DNA from: Arthrobotrys musiformis
Lineage: Eukaryota; Ascomycota; Orbiliomycetes; Orbiliales; Orbiliaceae
Direction of reading: 5' to 3'
NCBI GenBank assembly: GCA_036971715.1
Contig: JAVHJL010000003.1
Location: forward strand, 3,596,001-3,660,000
DNA length: 64,000 nucleotides
Under the pieces are notes generated by a model. It had not been told where the DNA came from and ran no database searches. It saw only the letters and a program-made list of their open reading frames with translations. The first letter of the stretch is position 1. Each line of letters opens with the position of its first letter. Of the stretch, positions 34,564-45,825 are shown in pieces. Both the position numbers and the translations under genes were made by a program.

Positions 34564-37132
34564 GCAACCTTGACTCGCAGCACAAATTGTAGAGAGGCGC
34601 TCGGGGATGCATTTATACGCGATTTCCACAGTTAGGGACAAAAGATAATGTCGAAACAAAATTTCGAAAGCGTAGAACCGAACAACATCTGCGTTAATGT
34701 TACCTAGATGCATCGATCTCCGTATAAATGAATGTGTAAGAAATAGGCCTAGAATCGTGTTTCGGACGATTCTGCGCCTTCCACCCTTCATGGTCAGTTC
34801 ATCGCGTATGTAGGTTAAGAGTAGGAAGTTTTTTATTTATTATAAACCTGGTATGTATGTGCAACTAGTCCTGTTTGAGTTCCCATAGTTCCAGTCTTGT
34901 GGATCCGGCCAGGGCATCTTTACTAGGTATAAGTTTGTCGGGCTAGATCTCACCGAAATAGAGGTGCGAGGCTCGATCGTGCTCGATATATATATATAAT
35001 TGAGTTCATCCAGGCTAAAACCTTTCACGTAAGTCTGGAGGCTTCACAATCTTACCGGCTACCGGTTATTTACATACGTACATACGGCTACCATATAATG
35101 GGCCGAGTTCGTAAAAGTTTCGTGTATATACAACATTATGCATACAAAGACCCTCATGTATATAAATAAAAATACTGAGTTACTTCCGCTTTCCTTTTGG
35201 TTAGAATTTAAGATTACCTTTCTTAGTATATAATTCCTTTTCTCTTATTATTACTACTGACTCCCAAATCGGCTATAGTATAAGTTGGTATGGGTATCAG
35301 AAAGTACGCTCGATGGTAAGCCTGGGAGTAGACCAGGAGATAGGTTAGGAAATAGGCTAGGCGGGTAGGCTCTTAGCAGCAGCAACAGCAAATGTAGTAG
35401 TAGTAGTAGCAGTAGCAGCAGCACGGTCACTCTTCGTGCGCTTTGGGTACCAGACCATAGTAGTACTAGTTTTAATATTAATAGTAAGAAAAGAAATATT
35501 TGTATATTGTTATTCAAAGACCCTATATACCGGGCGCCCGCACTAGGTGCAAGGCCGTTTAATGTGGAAAATGCAACGTCCCAGGACCATTTTTGCGCTG
35601 GTCTCAACACGTAGCTAGCTTCCGAATGTTAGGGAAATTAAAAGCGGTTTCCTGAGATCACAAATTCGCGGTTCCGACTGAGGATATCTTCATTAAGGGT
35701 AGGCCCCGGCACGTACGGCATTAAGGTATTTTGATAGCAGGTAAAATTCGATGAGAGACCAACTTTTTATGCCGAAATCGCATGTGTCGCAAGCCCCCAA
35801 TTCTTATCGATGTTGGAATGTGCATATGTGGAGATTATTATTAGTACATCATATTAGGCGAGGGACTCATGTGGTCCGAGACCTCTCGCAAATCTTATAG
35901 TGTCCTTGGCGATATATGTACGACGATCATGACACTAGCGAAATCGATCAACCCAGTACGAAACTTTTTAAGACCTCCTCGCACATGCGCACAGAGCGGT
36001 TGAGTCGATCGAGATTGGGTCCGTGTTGCTTGGCGGTTGCAACGGAGCCGGTACCGGTACCCATAACCTCAGTTTGGTTACCAGACTAGCCCATAATTAT
36101 AACACCACTGTGCGATCTACGAGTCACACAGCACAATAAATTGAAAGGACTTGCGCTGAGCATGAGGTTGTGGCCCAATTTGTCGGCGGCCGAACATAAG
36201 CGTTGGCGATGAAAGTTCTGTACAAATCGTATCCTAAAATGAATCCCACCCAAGTCGATAGCCGTATTATATATTGGCCTGCAGCTGTCCAGCAACACAC
36301 CACGCCCGACCCCAGCCCAAAACGAAAACGATCACACATATCTGTGGGGTTTTGTGTTGAGATTGTTGCAAATTTGGTTTTGGATTATGGCCGACTTTGG
36401 TCAGGTCGTGGGCCGATCTGTGGGCCGAGTTGACATTGCATCGAGATATTTCGGGCGCGAAATATAGAGAGCAACAGACCGTCTACGTCCAAGCCATGCT
36501 TCGACCATAAAAATATCGATATTTATCACATACACACAATAACATGATTCGTTCTGTTGTCGACGAATAGCCATCGCGCCAAATGCTTCGCTGTCAACAA
36601 TATGGGAATGCAATTGGACCCTGTGTAGCCGTGTCGCCTGGAACAGAGCCTAGTCGCCTCACTGCACCTGAGATGTGACACTACAATGTATGGGGCTAGG
36701 TTTGGTGACTGTTTAAGTGCCTATTTTGATTGGGTTTGGGCAGCCGAGGCCGAGATTACACGGAGCTGTTCTTTTTGGCAGCATTTTTCGTGTGAAAATA
36801 CCCAAGAAAGACAAAAAGTGGAGCCGACCGAGTGCCAAAAAGTATATTTTCGACAAATGTGTTGCTGCACGCCAGAAAGATCAACCTTATATTGGCTTCA
36901 CAGGTGCGTATGTACAGCGCCTTGTATACCATACGTATAATCAATCAGACCAACTCACCAACAATGACTCGAATTCTTCTTCTCAAAATTCCCAGGATCC
37001 ATTCGGAAAGTCTTTATATAGAGGCAGATTCGAAGCTTGCTAGAAGGGCTCGTTATCGCATCGACCACAACTCAAAAACTACACCAAATCGATATTCTAA
37101 GCGCCCACTAGATATTCAATATTCGCACAATC
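34564..37132. other. Spacer with simple repeats
   Basis: About 2.6 kb. It holds a TA run near 34985-34998 and an imperfect AGC/AGT triplet repeat (about 35375-35423). The frames at 36686-37043 contain a lysine-rich stretch (IPKKDKKWSRPSAKKY) that may be a gene or element fragment, but nothing I can name. Confidence 0.5.
35375..35423. repeat. Imperfect AGC/AGT triplet repeat
   Basis: About 49 bp of AGC and AGT triplets. On the minus strand it produces a poly-leucine open frame (35254-35610), which I regard as an artefact of the repeat. Confidence 0.7.
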
Positions 37133-39234
37133 ATGCCAGATAGATTTCCATTGAGGACTATCACTGGGCGCCCAATAATTCCTGGGGAAGGGCTGTACCC
37201 CCACCCGACGGGCGACTTCGCTCGACCCCTTTTCTATCGTGAACAGTACCTCCGCAAGTTCTCCGCCTCGATTCGAGAGGAAGATGATTGGACGACGAAA
37301 ATCGAAGATCGCAGTTTTGTAGCAGGTAAACTGAGGGAAGCTGCTGCGATAGATCGCATTCTACCGATAACCGGAAAACATGTTCAAGTTTGGGATGAGC
37401 AAGACGTTAGTTTCGTATATCAGGAACTGATAGAGAAATATAAAACATATTGCGACCAGCATAAAGACAGTCGGATTCGGCCGAGCGTCGACGGGGTTTG
37501 GAGGATAGACGATTTTACGGACGAGAGCTTGAGGGGAAATCTTATCAAAGGTAAGGACATAGCCGTATTCGCATGGCATTTGAACCGCGTTATTTAATCC
37601 AAACTGTCCCGTGCCCCTAATTCTAAACTTCGAGGACTCGTGCTAAAAAAAAACCCTAGCCGCTGCTACTCTTGAAAGCGATCCCCAGAGGAAATGGCAC
37701 CCCGAGTCCAACCAGCAGCTATTAGATCTTGTACACCCATCTTGGTGGCCAATTATTTACGGGCGCACAAAAACGATCGATGGGGAAACCATCCCACCGC
37801 TAGAGATACCTGAAAATCGATACTGGCGGGAAACCAACGAGTATGACTACTCTACAAAATTCTGCTGGCTTCCATCGGAATTCGAAATATCACCTAGTGG
37901 GAAAACAAAAATAGCATCTTATATCAACAACCTCGCACTACCAGAGCAATCTGAAATTTTCTATCCCATCCTAGAGGAAATATTTTCGAAGTTGGTCCCT
38001 CTATTCAATCACGTTCTTGCCGATCTGCGCCGCTGGTCCCATAAACTCGAGAGAGTGAGCTACCTTAGTTTCAAGGAGGCTAAAAATTTAGGTTGCGGGG
38101 GATCTGTGTCCGAAGATACATACATGGAGTCCCTGGAAACACTGCTCACAAAATTCGAGAAGGGTGAATATTTAACAGAGGATGACAAGAAGGAGGCTAG
38201 AAGACCTCGTAGTCTGCTAAAGCGCTTTGTCAATTCTGTCCCCTTAGTCAACAAACAAGTGCATATCACCAATATTGGAAATCATGCCGGACCAAGCTGG
38301 GACCCCCCCTCTCAAGGACTTCTAGATTTTGTCAAGCTTGAAGGGACCACCGCGAGAGTCATTGTCAAAATGGCTACGATTGTCCTGACCCCAGAGAAGC
38401 CAAAGTGGAATGGGGGTCCGTGGCACGTAGAAGCAATGAAGGTATTCCCTCCTTCAATTAAAATAACTCGACAAGTGGGCTATAACGCTAACAATATCAT
38501 TGTATTCAGAATGAAAGGATTGTTGCAACTGGGATTTACTACTATGACCAAGAAAATATAACACCTTCTTCACTAGCTTTCCGCCGAGCCCTCGATAACA
38601 TAGGCATCAGCAGGCCTAGAGTCGGGCATAAGGACCATGAGGAGCAATTGTCAGAAATGTACAACACCAAAGTCCAGATGGACTGTCCTGCCAGTCAAGA
38701 GATTGGAAGCATCCCTACTAAGGTGAGGAACAAAACCAGACACATTACACAGAAAAATACTTTTTACCCAAGGAAACGCGCTAATGCATAGCAGAAAAAT
38801 CGGGCGATCGTGTTTCCAAATATTTTCCAACATCGAATCGAGCCGTTCGAGCTTGTCGACAACACGAAAAACGGTTATCGCAGGATCCTGGCATTCTTTT
38901 TATGTGACCCCACTACTGAGGAGCATAAGGTAAGACAAAGGAAATGTGAGTATAACAGTAACAGCTCTAATGCAACTTTTTCGAGTAGATTCCCACAACG
39001 AAGACGGTACCCCCACAGCAACCAGATGTCCAAGCATCCATCATAAATATGCTTTGCAAGACCGGGGCCGGCAAATTACCAATGGAGCTGTTCCAAATAA
39101 TTACAAAAGATCTACCTCCACCAATTTCTCGAGAAGAAGCTGAGAAGTATAAAGAAGAATTAATGGAAGAGCGTACCAAGTTCCGGGAAAATAGTCGAGC
39201 TATAAATGGCCGACTCGTTGAATTATGTCAGTAA
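37133..39234 (+). CDS. DUF4246 family protein
   Basis: Five exons: 37133-37550, 37660-38441, 38510-38722, 38792-38929 and 38989-39234. The introns are 109, 68, 69 and 59 bp and all phases agree, giving 598 residues, the usual length of this fungal family. Hallmarks appear in order: 'KWHPESNQQLLDLVHPSWWPIIYGRT', split here as KWHPESNQQLLDLVHPS and PIIYGRT; 'KFCWLPSEF'; 'VNKQVHITNI'; 'LTPEKPKWNGGPWHVEAM' followed after the splice by 'NERIVATGIYYYD'; 'IVFPNIFQHRIEPF'; 'GYRRILAFFLCDP'; and a charged C-terminal helix (ISREEAEKYKEELMEER). The spaced H395-x-E397, H485 and R501/R502 resemble the metal and cosubstrate ligands of 2-oxoglutarate oxygenases. That is inference; the biochemical role of the family is not established. 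The acceptor of intron 3 is a tandem TAGCAG, so one Gln may be included or skipped. Confidence 0.92.
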
Positions 39235-40191
39235 ATTCACCTCCTCTAACTCTAAAATTGAACCATGAGGGCTAACAAGGTATATTCATATAGCCCGTTG
39301 CTCTGATTAGGCCGAGTGATTCCTCATTGTAGCGGCTTTATGCCGATATATTAATAATGATGATAAACTCGAGTTAATCACGAAAAGTGCACAAGGGGAC
39401 GGGGAGAGCCAGACTTAGTCCCGTACCTGATGCACCACACATTTCAATAAGCGGCTGCCGAATTGGATTCTTTTAAAGATCTAGAAGTGCCAACTGTATA
39501 GCTCTGCAATACCCTACAAGTCTGACGCTAGAAGCTTTATGACAATCCAAATGATTCTTTATAGAAAATAAGCCGCGGCAGAACGGCCCAAAGTGCTTGT
39601 CAACGTTAGAAGAAACTATAAATGATATTCTTTAATTTTCATCTTATCATATTTTCCTCCCAGACAACAAAATAGTTTGTGCAGCTAGATCATATCTATC
39701 TTTCGATACTTAACGTTAACGTTGCGTGCCACAACCAATCTCGCCATCACTCTACGAAAATATGATATGAAGCTCGGCATACAAGACTGCATCAAGTCTA
39801 TTGATCAATTGATTGTGATGCAAAACTTCAGCTCGACCTCCGATCATTAACTTAGCACGTATCGATATGATTATAAATTATCCTGAGTTTATTCCTAAAG
39901 TGCAAATCCCGTAAAACTATTGGGCGAGGGATTGGGGTATCGACAAAAACAACTGTGGGGCTCATCCCTAGCTTCTGGGACACTCTCAATCCAAGCGGCA
40001 CGATAGGATGCACCCTCTCAATTTGGAGCAACATTCCGCAACCCCGCCGTTGAAGACTTTGAAAACTTCAATGATTTAACCTTAAAACCAGAGTACCAAT
40101 ATACTGTTCAGCTTTGTTGGTTGTTTTGGGGTAATTCAGAGACTAGACCAAACATAGTCTGGGGTCGCTCTCCTCTGCATTGCCAACCACA

Positions 40192-40212
40192 GTAGCATTT
40201 GGTTCACGGGGT
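40192..40212 (+). repeat. Dispersed 21-nt motif, copy 2
   Basis: GTAGCATTTGGTTCACGGGGT, 18 of 21 identical to 10900-10920, followed by GGACGGGACC and the poly-T run. The context looks like the end of a small mobile-element fragment. Confidence 0.4.
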
Positions 40213-42346
40213 AGGACGGGACCAGTTTTTTTTTTTTTTTTTTTAATACTATCGATGTACAGTAGCACCACCTTCGTTCACACGTTAGCGCACATATAAT
40301 TATACTAAAAAACATCAAAGCTTATCTCCTGCGCAGCACCACCTTTAGCATCAAAGCACATACATATGCAAGTGCTTACATCTATAGATCTTCAAAAGAT
40401 GCACACATCTTGCGGACTCCTGGCGCCTCAACCAGCTCCCCCACGGCTACGCATTCCTAGGCAAAATATTCTGGAGGTTAAACGACGGGAGATCTATCGA
40501 AGATTAATGTGAGAAACTAGCCATAGAGTTACGACTCTACATGGTGGAGTAAGCCTGAAAGATCCTTTGAGTGATTCTACATTCGGATATCCTGGCTCTT
40601 CGGTATTCGTCTGAGCAGCGGCGCTGGCTAATCGAGTTAGCCAATTTCCTCTTGGTGAAATCGAGTTGGTTATGCCTAAGGCGCAATCGCAATCGCGATA
40701 TCGCTCTAGGCTAATTCTATAGTATCACACCGAGGCTAATCTCGGGTCAGGCCACAATTGACACAAGATAGAGGAATATTCAAATTTTGGGAAATTACAT
40801 CGAAAGTATTCCCACATATACTGATATGTGCGATCACAATTTGCTCAACACATTAAGCATAGAGCATAATATACCTTATAATTATCTTTCTTGCCCAGCT
40901 TTCTAAGCATTCTGTATTATATCCCACCCTTGCTAGCCCCGCAGTACAAATTTAAACCCAAGGCCTTACGCCTTTGATATTGCTATCAGAACGCTGCAGC
41001 TAAATAATTCAAGATTTATCTCAAATTTACCCACATGACACGTGATAATTTAACAACCGGCTTTCAATGGGGCCAACCACGAGATATTATTATCTACTAA
41101 ACCAGATAAATTGATTTCTGTCGGATATGACTCGAGACTAGGTTTCTGCATATTTCTTTCCGAAAGTTGCCGGCTGCCGATCGGAGCCCCGACCCATATA
41201 CATCAAAGGTGCTGCTGACTAATAGTGCTCCGTTTTGTCCTTTATATATATTATTCTAATGGCAAACTTGGTTTGGAATTAAAGTGGTGTGTTCAAAATC
41301 TGCATCTTCACGATGAATTCCATTGCTCAATTGACCGCTAACCCAGTGGCTGCAGTTTGAGTTGCATTCCTTGATCTACATACCGACCAACTTCCAATCC
41401 TCTATACTCAATATCCTTCCCTTTCGACCTATATTTCGCCCGTGTACCGAAATTAAAGTTCTTGCATCACATTCAAGCGGAATTCATTTTAGATCTATCG
41501 CCAAATTCCTCGGTAGACGGATAAAGTTACTACACATAGACAACGCCTAGTCTCGTTCCCAGACGTTCGGCGGGCCACAAGTGTGACAACGCTAACGCGG
41601 TTACTTTCTAGAATTCTCCAGCAGGCTCGGCATTAGGCTATACGCATCAATCTGCTTTGATCCCGGCCAACCAACCTGCATTTTTATGTAATATTTACCA
41701 GTACTAATAAAATAGGCTCGTAGGTCAATTCTATTTCGTAAAGGCCAACTCGGTGAGTGATACTTCGATATACATATATGGTTAGCCGAAATGTGCAAAT
41801 ACAGGACGTGGGTTAGTTTTCCAAGTTTTACGTCGGTATATTCCACGTCGGGTTCCTGGGGTTGGCCACTTTGGTTATGAGGGTAGCGGCAACTTGCCGC
41901 TCACCTGCACCGAAAGCCATAGAAAGTCTTCTCATTAATTAAGTTTACGAAGGCTGCTACCTAGTTCTCTCCGAGGTCAGCGGCCTAGATGGCCAATTAA
42001 AAGGTGCTGACAGGCTGCTTCTAGAAGTTTTAATATTCACTGGTATTGTAAGGTACGTGGGGCACCGCAAGTGATACCATATTACGGCATAGATGTATTT
42101 GAGATGTTACAAACCAAAAAAAGCTGCCTCAAGCTTAATTGTAATCGGGGATTCCAGTACCCCAATCCATCTTATAGGGTAGTTAGCCTACTTGTAATAC
42201 TGCGAGTGATGGCAATTAATTGATGGAAACTTGGCCCACGGAATTCTAAAATGATAGGAGGGCGTACCCGAAAGCACAATTGTTCAATTAAAGAACCTTG
42301 ACAGTTCTGATTCGATTCCAAGCTTCGTCACAACCGTTCGGACCTC

Positions 42347-42354
42347 TATATAAA
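42347..42354 (+). promoter_or_regulatory. TATA box of the A-T-R gene
   Basis: TATATAAA in CCTCTATATAAAGGG, about 212 bp before the ATG at 42559; the distance fits a leader that contains an intron ending at 42528. Confidence 0.6.
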
Positions 42355-42558
42355 GGGCCCTATTTCGCAGCTTCAATTCCTCCCCTGCATGATAACTTTG
42401 CGGTTCGTAGCAACACCGGACGCTTTATATTTCTACAGTCTAGCTATTCTTTTGCACAATTTTGATAGACCTTTTTATATCTCACTCTCAGTATTCATTT
42501 CTTTAAATTTTATTTTGAAATTTGACAGGTGCAAGATTTCAAGATCTACCCACCAAAT

Positions 42559-45500
42559 ATGTCTACTCTGCGAAGGCCTTATACGTCTAGCCCTGAGATC
42601 CCGAGCTGTGGCCTTATCGAGCTCTTCTTGAACCGAGTCAAAGAGTTTCCAGATAAGGTTGCCGTCATTGATGGGGACCTCACACTTTCATACCTTCAAC
42701 TTCTCGAGAGGGTTAGGCAATTTGCTTACACCCTATGCCAACATGGGGAGATTTTGCTTGAGGAACCTGTTGCAATCCTTACCGTGAAGGGCATCAATCA
42801 TATAATTGCCCAAATGGCTGTTATATTTTGCGGGGGCACATGCGTGCCTTTAGACCCTACCTGGTCTGAATCTCAGCTCCGGGATAGGAGGTCTGATACA
42901 GGGTTCAAGATTCTTATTGTTGACGAGAAGAATATGCACCAACTTCCTGATCTACCAAAAGTTTTGGTATCAGTTGAAACCCTGGGAGGGGTTAACACCA
43001 AAGACCACGAGCTTACCTACGTACCCACTTCGTCTGAGTTCCGCTCCCATATTTTATTTACATCAGGAACGACAGGCACTCCGAAGGGTATTCAAATACT
43101 GGCTAAGGGGATCTACCGATTGAACGATTGGTTTCAATTCAGACCGGGCGATCGTATTGCTCATGTCAACAACGTCGTCTTCGACGCTTGCGTTCAAGAT
43201 ATTTGGTGCCCCCTAATCGCTGGAGCCGCCGTGATCAACATACCTAAGGACATGATGCTCGATCCATTTCGATTTTCGGAGACTGTAAAAGCTTCGCGTG
43301 CTACCTGGATCCTTCTCACTAATGCTCTCTTCAACGCGATAGCAGTGGCATGCCCGACAGCCTTTGCGACCTTGGACATTGTTTTGACCGCTGGGGATGC
43401 CCCGAATCCCTCAATAATCAAACTTGTCCTAGAAAATGCCCCACCTGGAAGACTATTAAATGGCTATGGCCCAGCAGAATGCTCTGTTCTCTCTTCTACG
43501 TACGATATTACTCTCAAAGACATCGACTCGGGTACCATTAGCTTGGGAAGACCGCTCTGGGATGGCGACTACCATGTTCTCAATGAAAGCCTTGAGGCAG
43601 TCTCCGGTTCCGAAGTCGGGGAACTTTATATCAGCGGCCCCGGTGTCACCCCTGGCTACCTCAATAGACCGGATCTAAATGAGAAAGCATTTGTTACCAT
43701 CAAAAACCCTAGTAGTGGGGAGCCTCTCCGCGTTTATAAAACAGGTGACTTGGTCCGATACATTCAGGGAACTGATCTTGTGGAGTTCGTCGGGCGCCGC
43801 GATAACCAAGTTAAAATTTCGGGTCATCGAGTAGAGCTAGAACTTGTTGAGAGTTTCTTTAAGAGCACGGGTCTTATCTCCGCAGCGACGATACTTAAAA
43901 TACAACCTCAAGAAGTCAATTCTTCGCCTTTCCTCCAGGCGTTTGTAGTGTTGAAATCGCCGGAAAACCACGATTCGCTGTTGCGAGCGGTGAAGGAGAA
44001 GTATCCCGCGAATCTTGCTCCTCGTGTCGCAGCCATTGGCCGACTCCCGGTTACTCCAAATGGAAAAGTGGACCGCAAAGCCTTAGAAGTTAAATGCCTT
44101 CAATCAATTGAGCGCTCTCGATTGGAAATGAAAAAGGTTTATAGCCACGAGGAAAAAGATGCTATCTCCACTGTTCAAAACTTGAGATATATCTGGTCTA
44201 AGTTACTGCTCATAACGCCCGATAAGATTAAGCTGGAAGATGGATACTTTTCTCTTGGCGGTTCCTCCATTACCGTCACAGCTTTGATATCAGAAATCCA
44301 CCAGAAATTCAATTTCGGTATATCCGCAGGAGCAATTTACGAAAACGATACATTGCAAGCAATGGCCACATGCATAGACGCCGGAACTAATCCTGATCTT
44401 ATCAATACCAGATTCGCCGACGTTAAAAAATATTTATTAAGCGATCCTTTGCTGGCTGATGGACTGGTGCCTCTTCCTGGTCCTATTCCAAACTGGCGGG
44501 GCATAGGGGAGGGAGATGTGCTCCTGACTGGTGTAACTGGGTTCGTCGGCGCCTTTTTCCTTCAAGCTCTTCTTGGGCTTCCCGAAATCCGGACCGTCCG
44601 CTGCCTGGTCCGCGCGAAAGACGGAAAGGAAGCCAATATACGAATCCAAAACAATCTCAAAAAGTACCAGCTCTCAATTGCGGATAAACTATTCAAATCT
44701 AAGGTTGTGGCTTTGGCCGGAGATCTTGCGGAGCCCTTATTCGGATTAGACCCCGGGACCTATGACGAGGTTTCGAAATCCTGTGCCACAATATTCCACT
44801 TAGGCGCCCATGTTAACTATGTCCAACCGTACATTTACCACCGTCCGGCAAATATTATTGGAACGTTAAATATTTTACGTCTGGCGGTCACTGGGAGAAA
44901 GAAAACAGTTCACTATTGCTCTAGCCTTGGCGCCTACGGTCCACCAGATCCTGAGGCTAAACATCTACCAACTTGGGTTCCGGAGGATGTGACGCTAGAT
45001 GGTTTTTTCGCTAGCCTCAAATATGATCTAGGATATTCTCAAAGCCAATACGGTGCTGAGCAACTGGTTTGGCGTGCTCTGAAAAAAGGACTACCTATCT
45101 CCATTTATCGGCCAGGGTTTATCCTCGGCCACTCCAAAACAGGCCAAGGGAATCCGGATGATTTCATTGGGCGTCTTGTGACAGCTTGCATATGCACGGG
45201 GTACTACCCGCTACTACCTGATCACCGGAAAGAATTTATCCCAGTCGACAAAGTTGTGAAACAGCTACTACACATATCTTCTCACAACAAAAACCTATAC
45301 CACGCCTACAACCTAACAGTTCTCGACAATGAAAGATCCGTTGGGCTAAATAAGACTTTTGAGATGCTTAATCAGCACATGGGTTTTCAATTGAAAGGTG
45401 TTCCGTACAAACAATGGCTTCAAGAGCTAATGAAGCCATGCAATGAGAGCAATACGCTTACTGTGAGGCCTCTTATGCCTACACTTCAAGAGAAGGTCTT

Positions 45501-45825
45501 CAGGGAGCTTACCCGCCTTGAGCTCTATGAACGAATGCCTTTCTACGAAACAGAGGGTACCCGTCGGGCAATCGCAGATTCAGATGACCCAGAGGGCTGC
45601 TTACCCCTAGATAAAGACCTGCTACGGCTTTACACGACCAAGTGGCTCGAACACAAATATAGCCTCCCTACGCCGGAGCACTCACAGTTGTCTCGTAAAC
45701 CAGAGCTGGCCGACTCACAGGCTGGAGGCGATAAACCTGTGAAAGGGGGAAAGTTCTATCCTAAAACATCAAGATCGACTCCTCAAATGCCGAACTCCCT
45801 TCAAGCCTCTTTACCTCACTCTTGA
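42559..45825 (+). CDS. NRPS-like enzyme, adenylation-thiolation-reductase (A-T-R)
   Basis: One exon of 1,088 residues. The adenylation domain (about 20-520) has 'FTSGTTGTPKG', 'FDACVQDIW', 'NGYGPAECSV', 'YKTGDLVRY' and 'NGKVDRKAL'. The Asp of FDAC is the residue that holds the alpha-amino group in NRPS A domains, so an amino acid substrate is likely. The carrier domain (about 540-620) has the phosphopantetheine site 'LGGSS' (Ser near 568). The reductase domain has the NADPH loop GVTGFVG (about 657-663) and releases the product as aldehyde or alcohol. Its SDR-type motif reads GYSQSQY, with Gln where most family members have the catalytic Lys. There is no condensation domain, so it acts on a single acid, like alpha-aminoadipate-reductase-type and other fungal NRPS-like enzymes. 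The ATG at 42559 follows an acceptor-like site; an alternative start at 42389, spliced from 42406 to 42529, would add about 16 residues. No tailoring genes lie next to it. Confidence 0.93.
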   Translation: MSTLRRPYTSSPEIPSCGLIELFLNRVKEFPDKVAVIDGDLTLSYLQLLERVRQFAYTLCQHGEILLEEPVAILTVKGINHIIAQMAVIFCGGTCVPLDPTWSESQLRDRRSDTGFKILIVDEKNMHQLPDLPKVLVSVETLGGVNTKDHELTYVPTSSEFRSHILFTSGTTGTPKGIQILAKGIYRLNDWFQFRPGDRIAHVNNVVFDACVQDIWCPLIAGAAVINIPKDMMLDPFRFSETVKASRATWILLTNALFNAIAVACPTAFATLDIVLTAGDAPNPSIIKLVLENAPPGRLLNGYGPAECSVLSSTYDITLKDIDSGTISLGRPLWDGDYHVLNESLEAVSGSEVGELYISGPGVTPGYLNRPDLNEKAFVTIKNPSSGEPLRVYKTGDLVRYIQGTDLVEFVGRRDNQVKISGHRVELELVESFFKSTGLISAATILKIQPQEVNSSPFLQAFVVLKSPENHDSLLRAVKEKYPANLAPRVAAIGRLPVTPNGKVDRKALEVKCLQSIERSRLEMKKVYSHEEKDAISTVQNLRYIWSKLLLITPDKIKLEDGYFSLGGSSITVTALISEIHQKFNFGISAGAIYENDTLQAMATCIDAGTNPDLINTRFADVKKYLLSDPLLADGLVPLPGPIPNWRGIGEGDVLLTGVTGFVGAFFLQALLGLPEIRTVRCLVRAKDGKEANIRIQNNLKKYQLSIADKLFKSKVVALAGDLAEPLFGLDPGTYDEVSKSCATIFHLGAHVNYVQPYIYHRPANIIGTLNILRLAVTGRKKTVHYCSSLGAYGPPDPEAKHLPTWVPEDVTLDGFFASLKYDLGYSQSQYGAEQLVWRALKKGLPISIYRPGFILGHSKTGQGNPDDFIGRLVTACICTGYYPLLPDHRKEFIPVDKVVKQLLHISSHNKNLYHAYNLTVLDNERSVGLNKTFEMLNQHMGFQLKGVPYKQWLQELMKPCNESNTLTVRPLMPTLQEKVFRELTRLELYERMPFYETEGTRRAIADSDDPEGCLPLDKDLLRLYTTKWLEHKYSLPTPEHSQLSRKPELADSQAGGDKPVKGGKFYPKTSRSTPQMPNSLQASLPHS

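Larger units (their letters stand above)
39235..42558. other. Spacer and promoter of the A-T-R gene
   Basis: About 3.3 kb with no convincing gene. It holds a run of 18 T (40226-40243), the second copy of the dispersed 21-nt motif and the TATA box at 42347. A TTTGACAG acceptor-like site at 42521-42528 suggests a leader intron of the A-T-R gene. Confidence 0.55.

Noticed and set aside
35254..35610. 118-codon minus-strand frame rich in leucine
   Set aside because: The leucines come from an AGC/AGT triplet repeat read on the other strand; no promoter, signal or domain.
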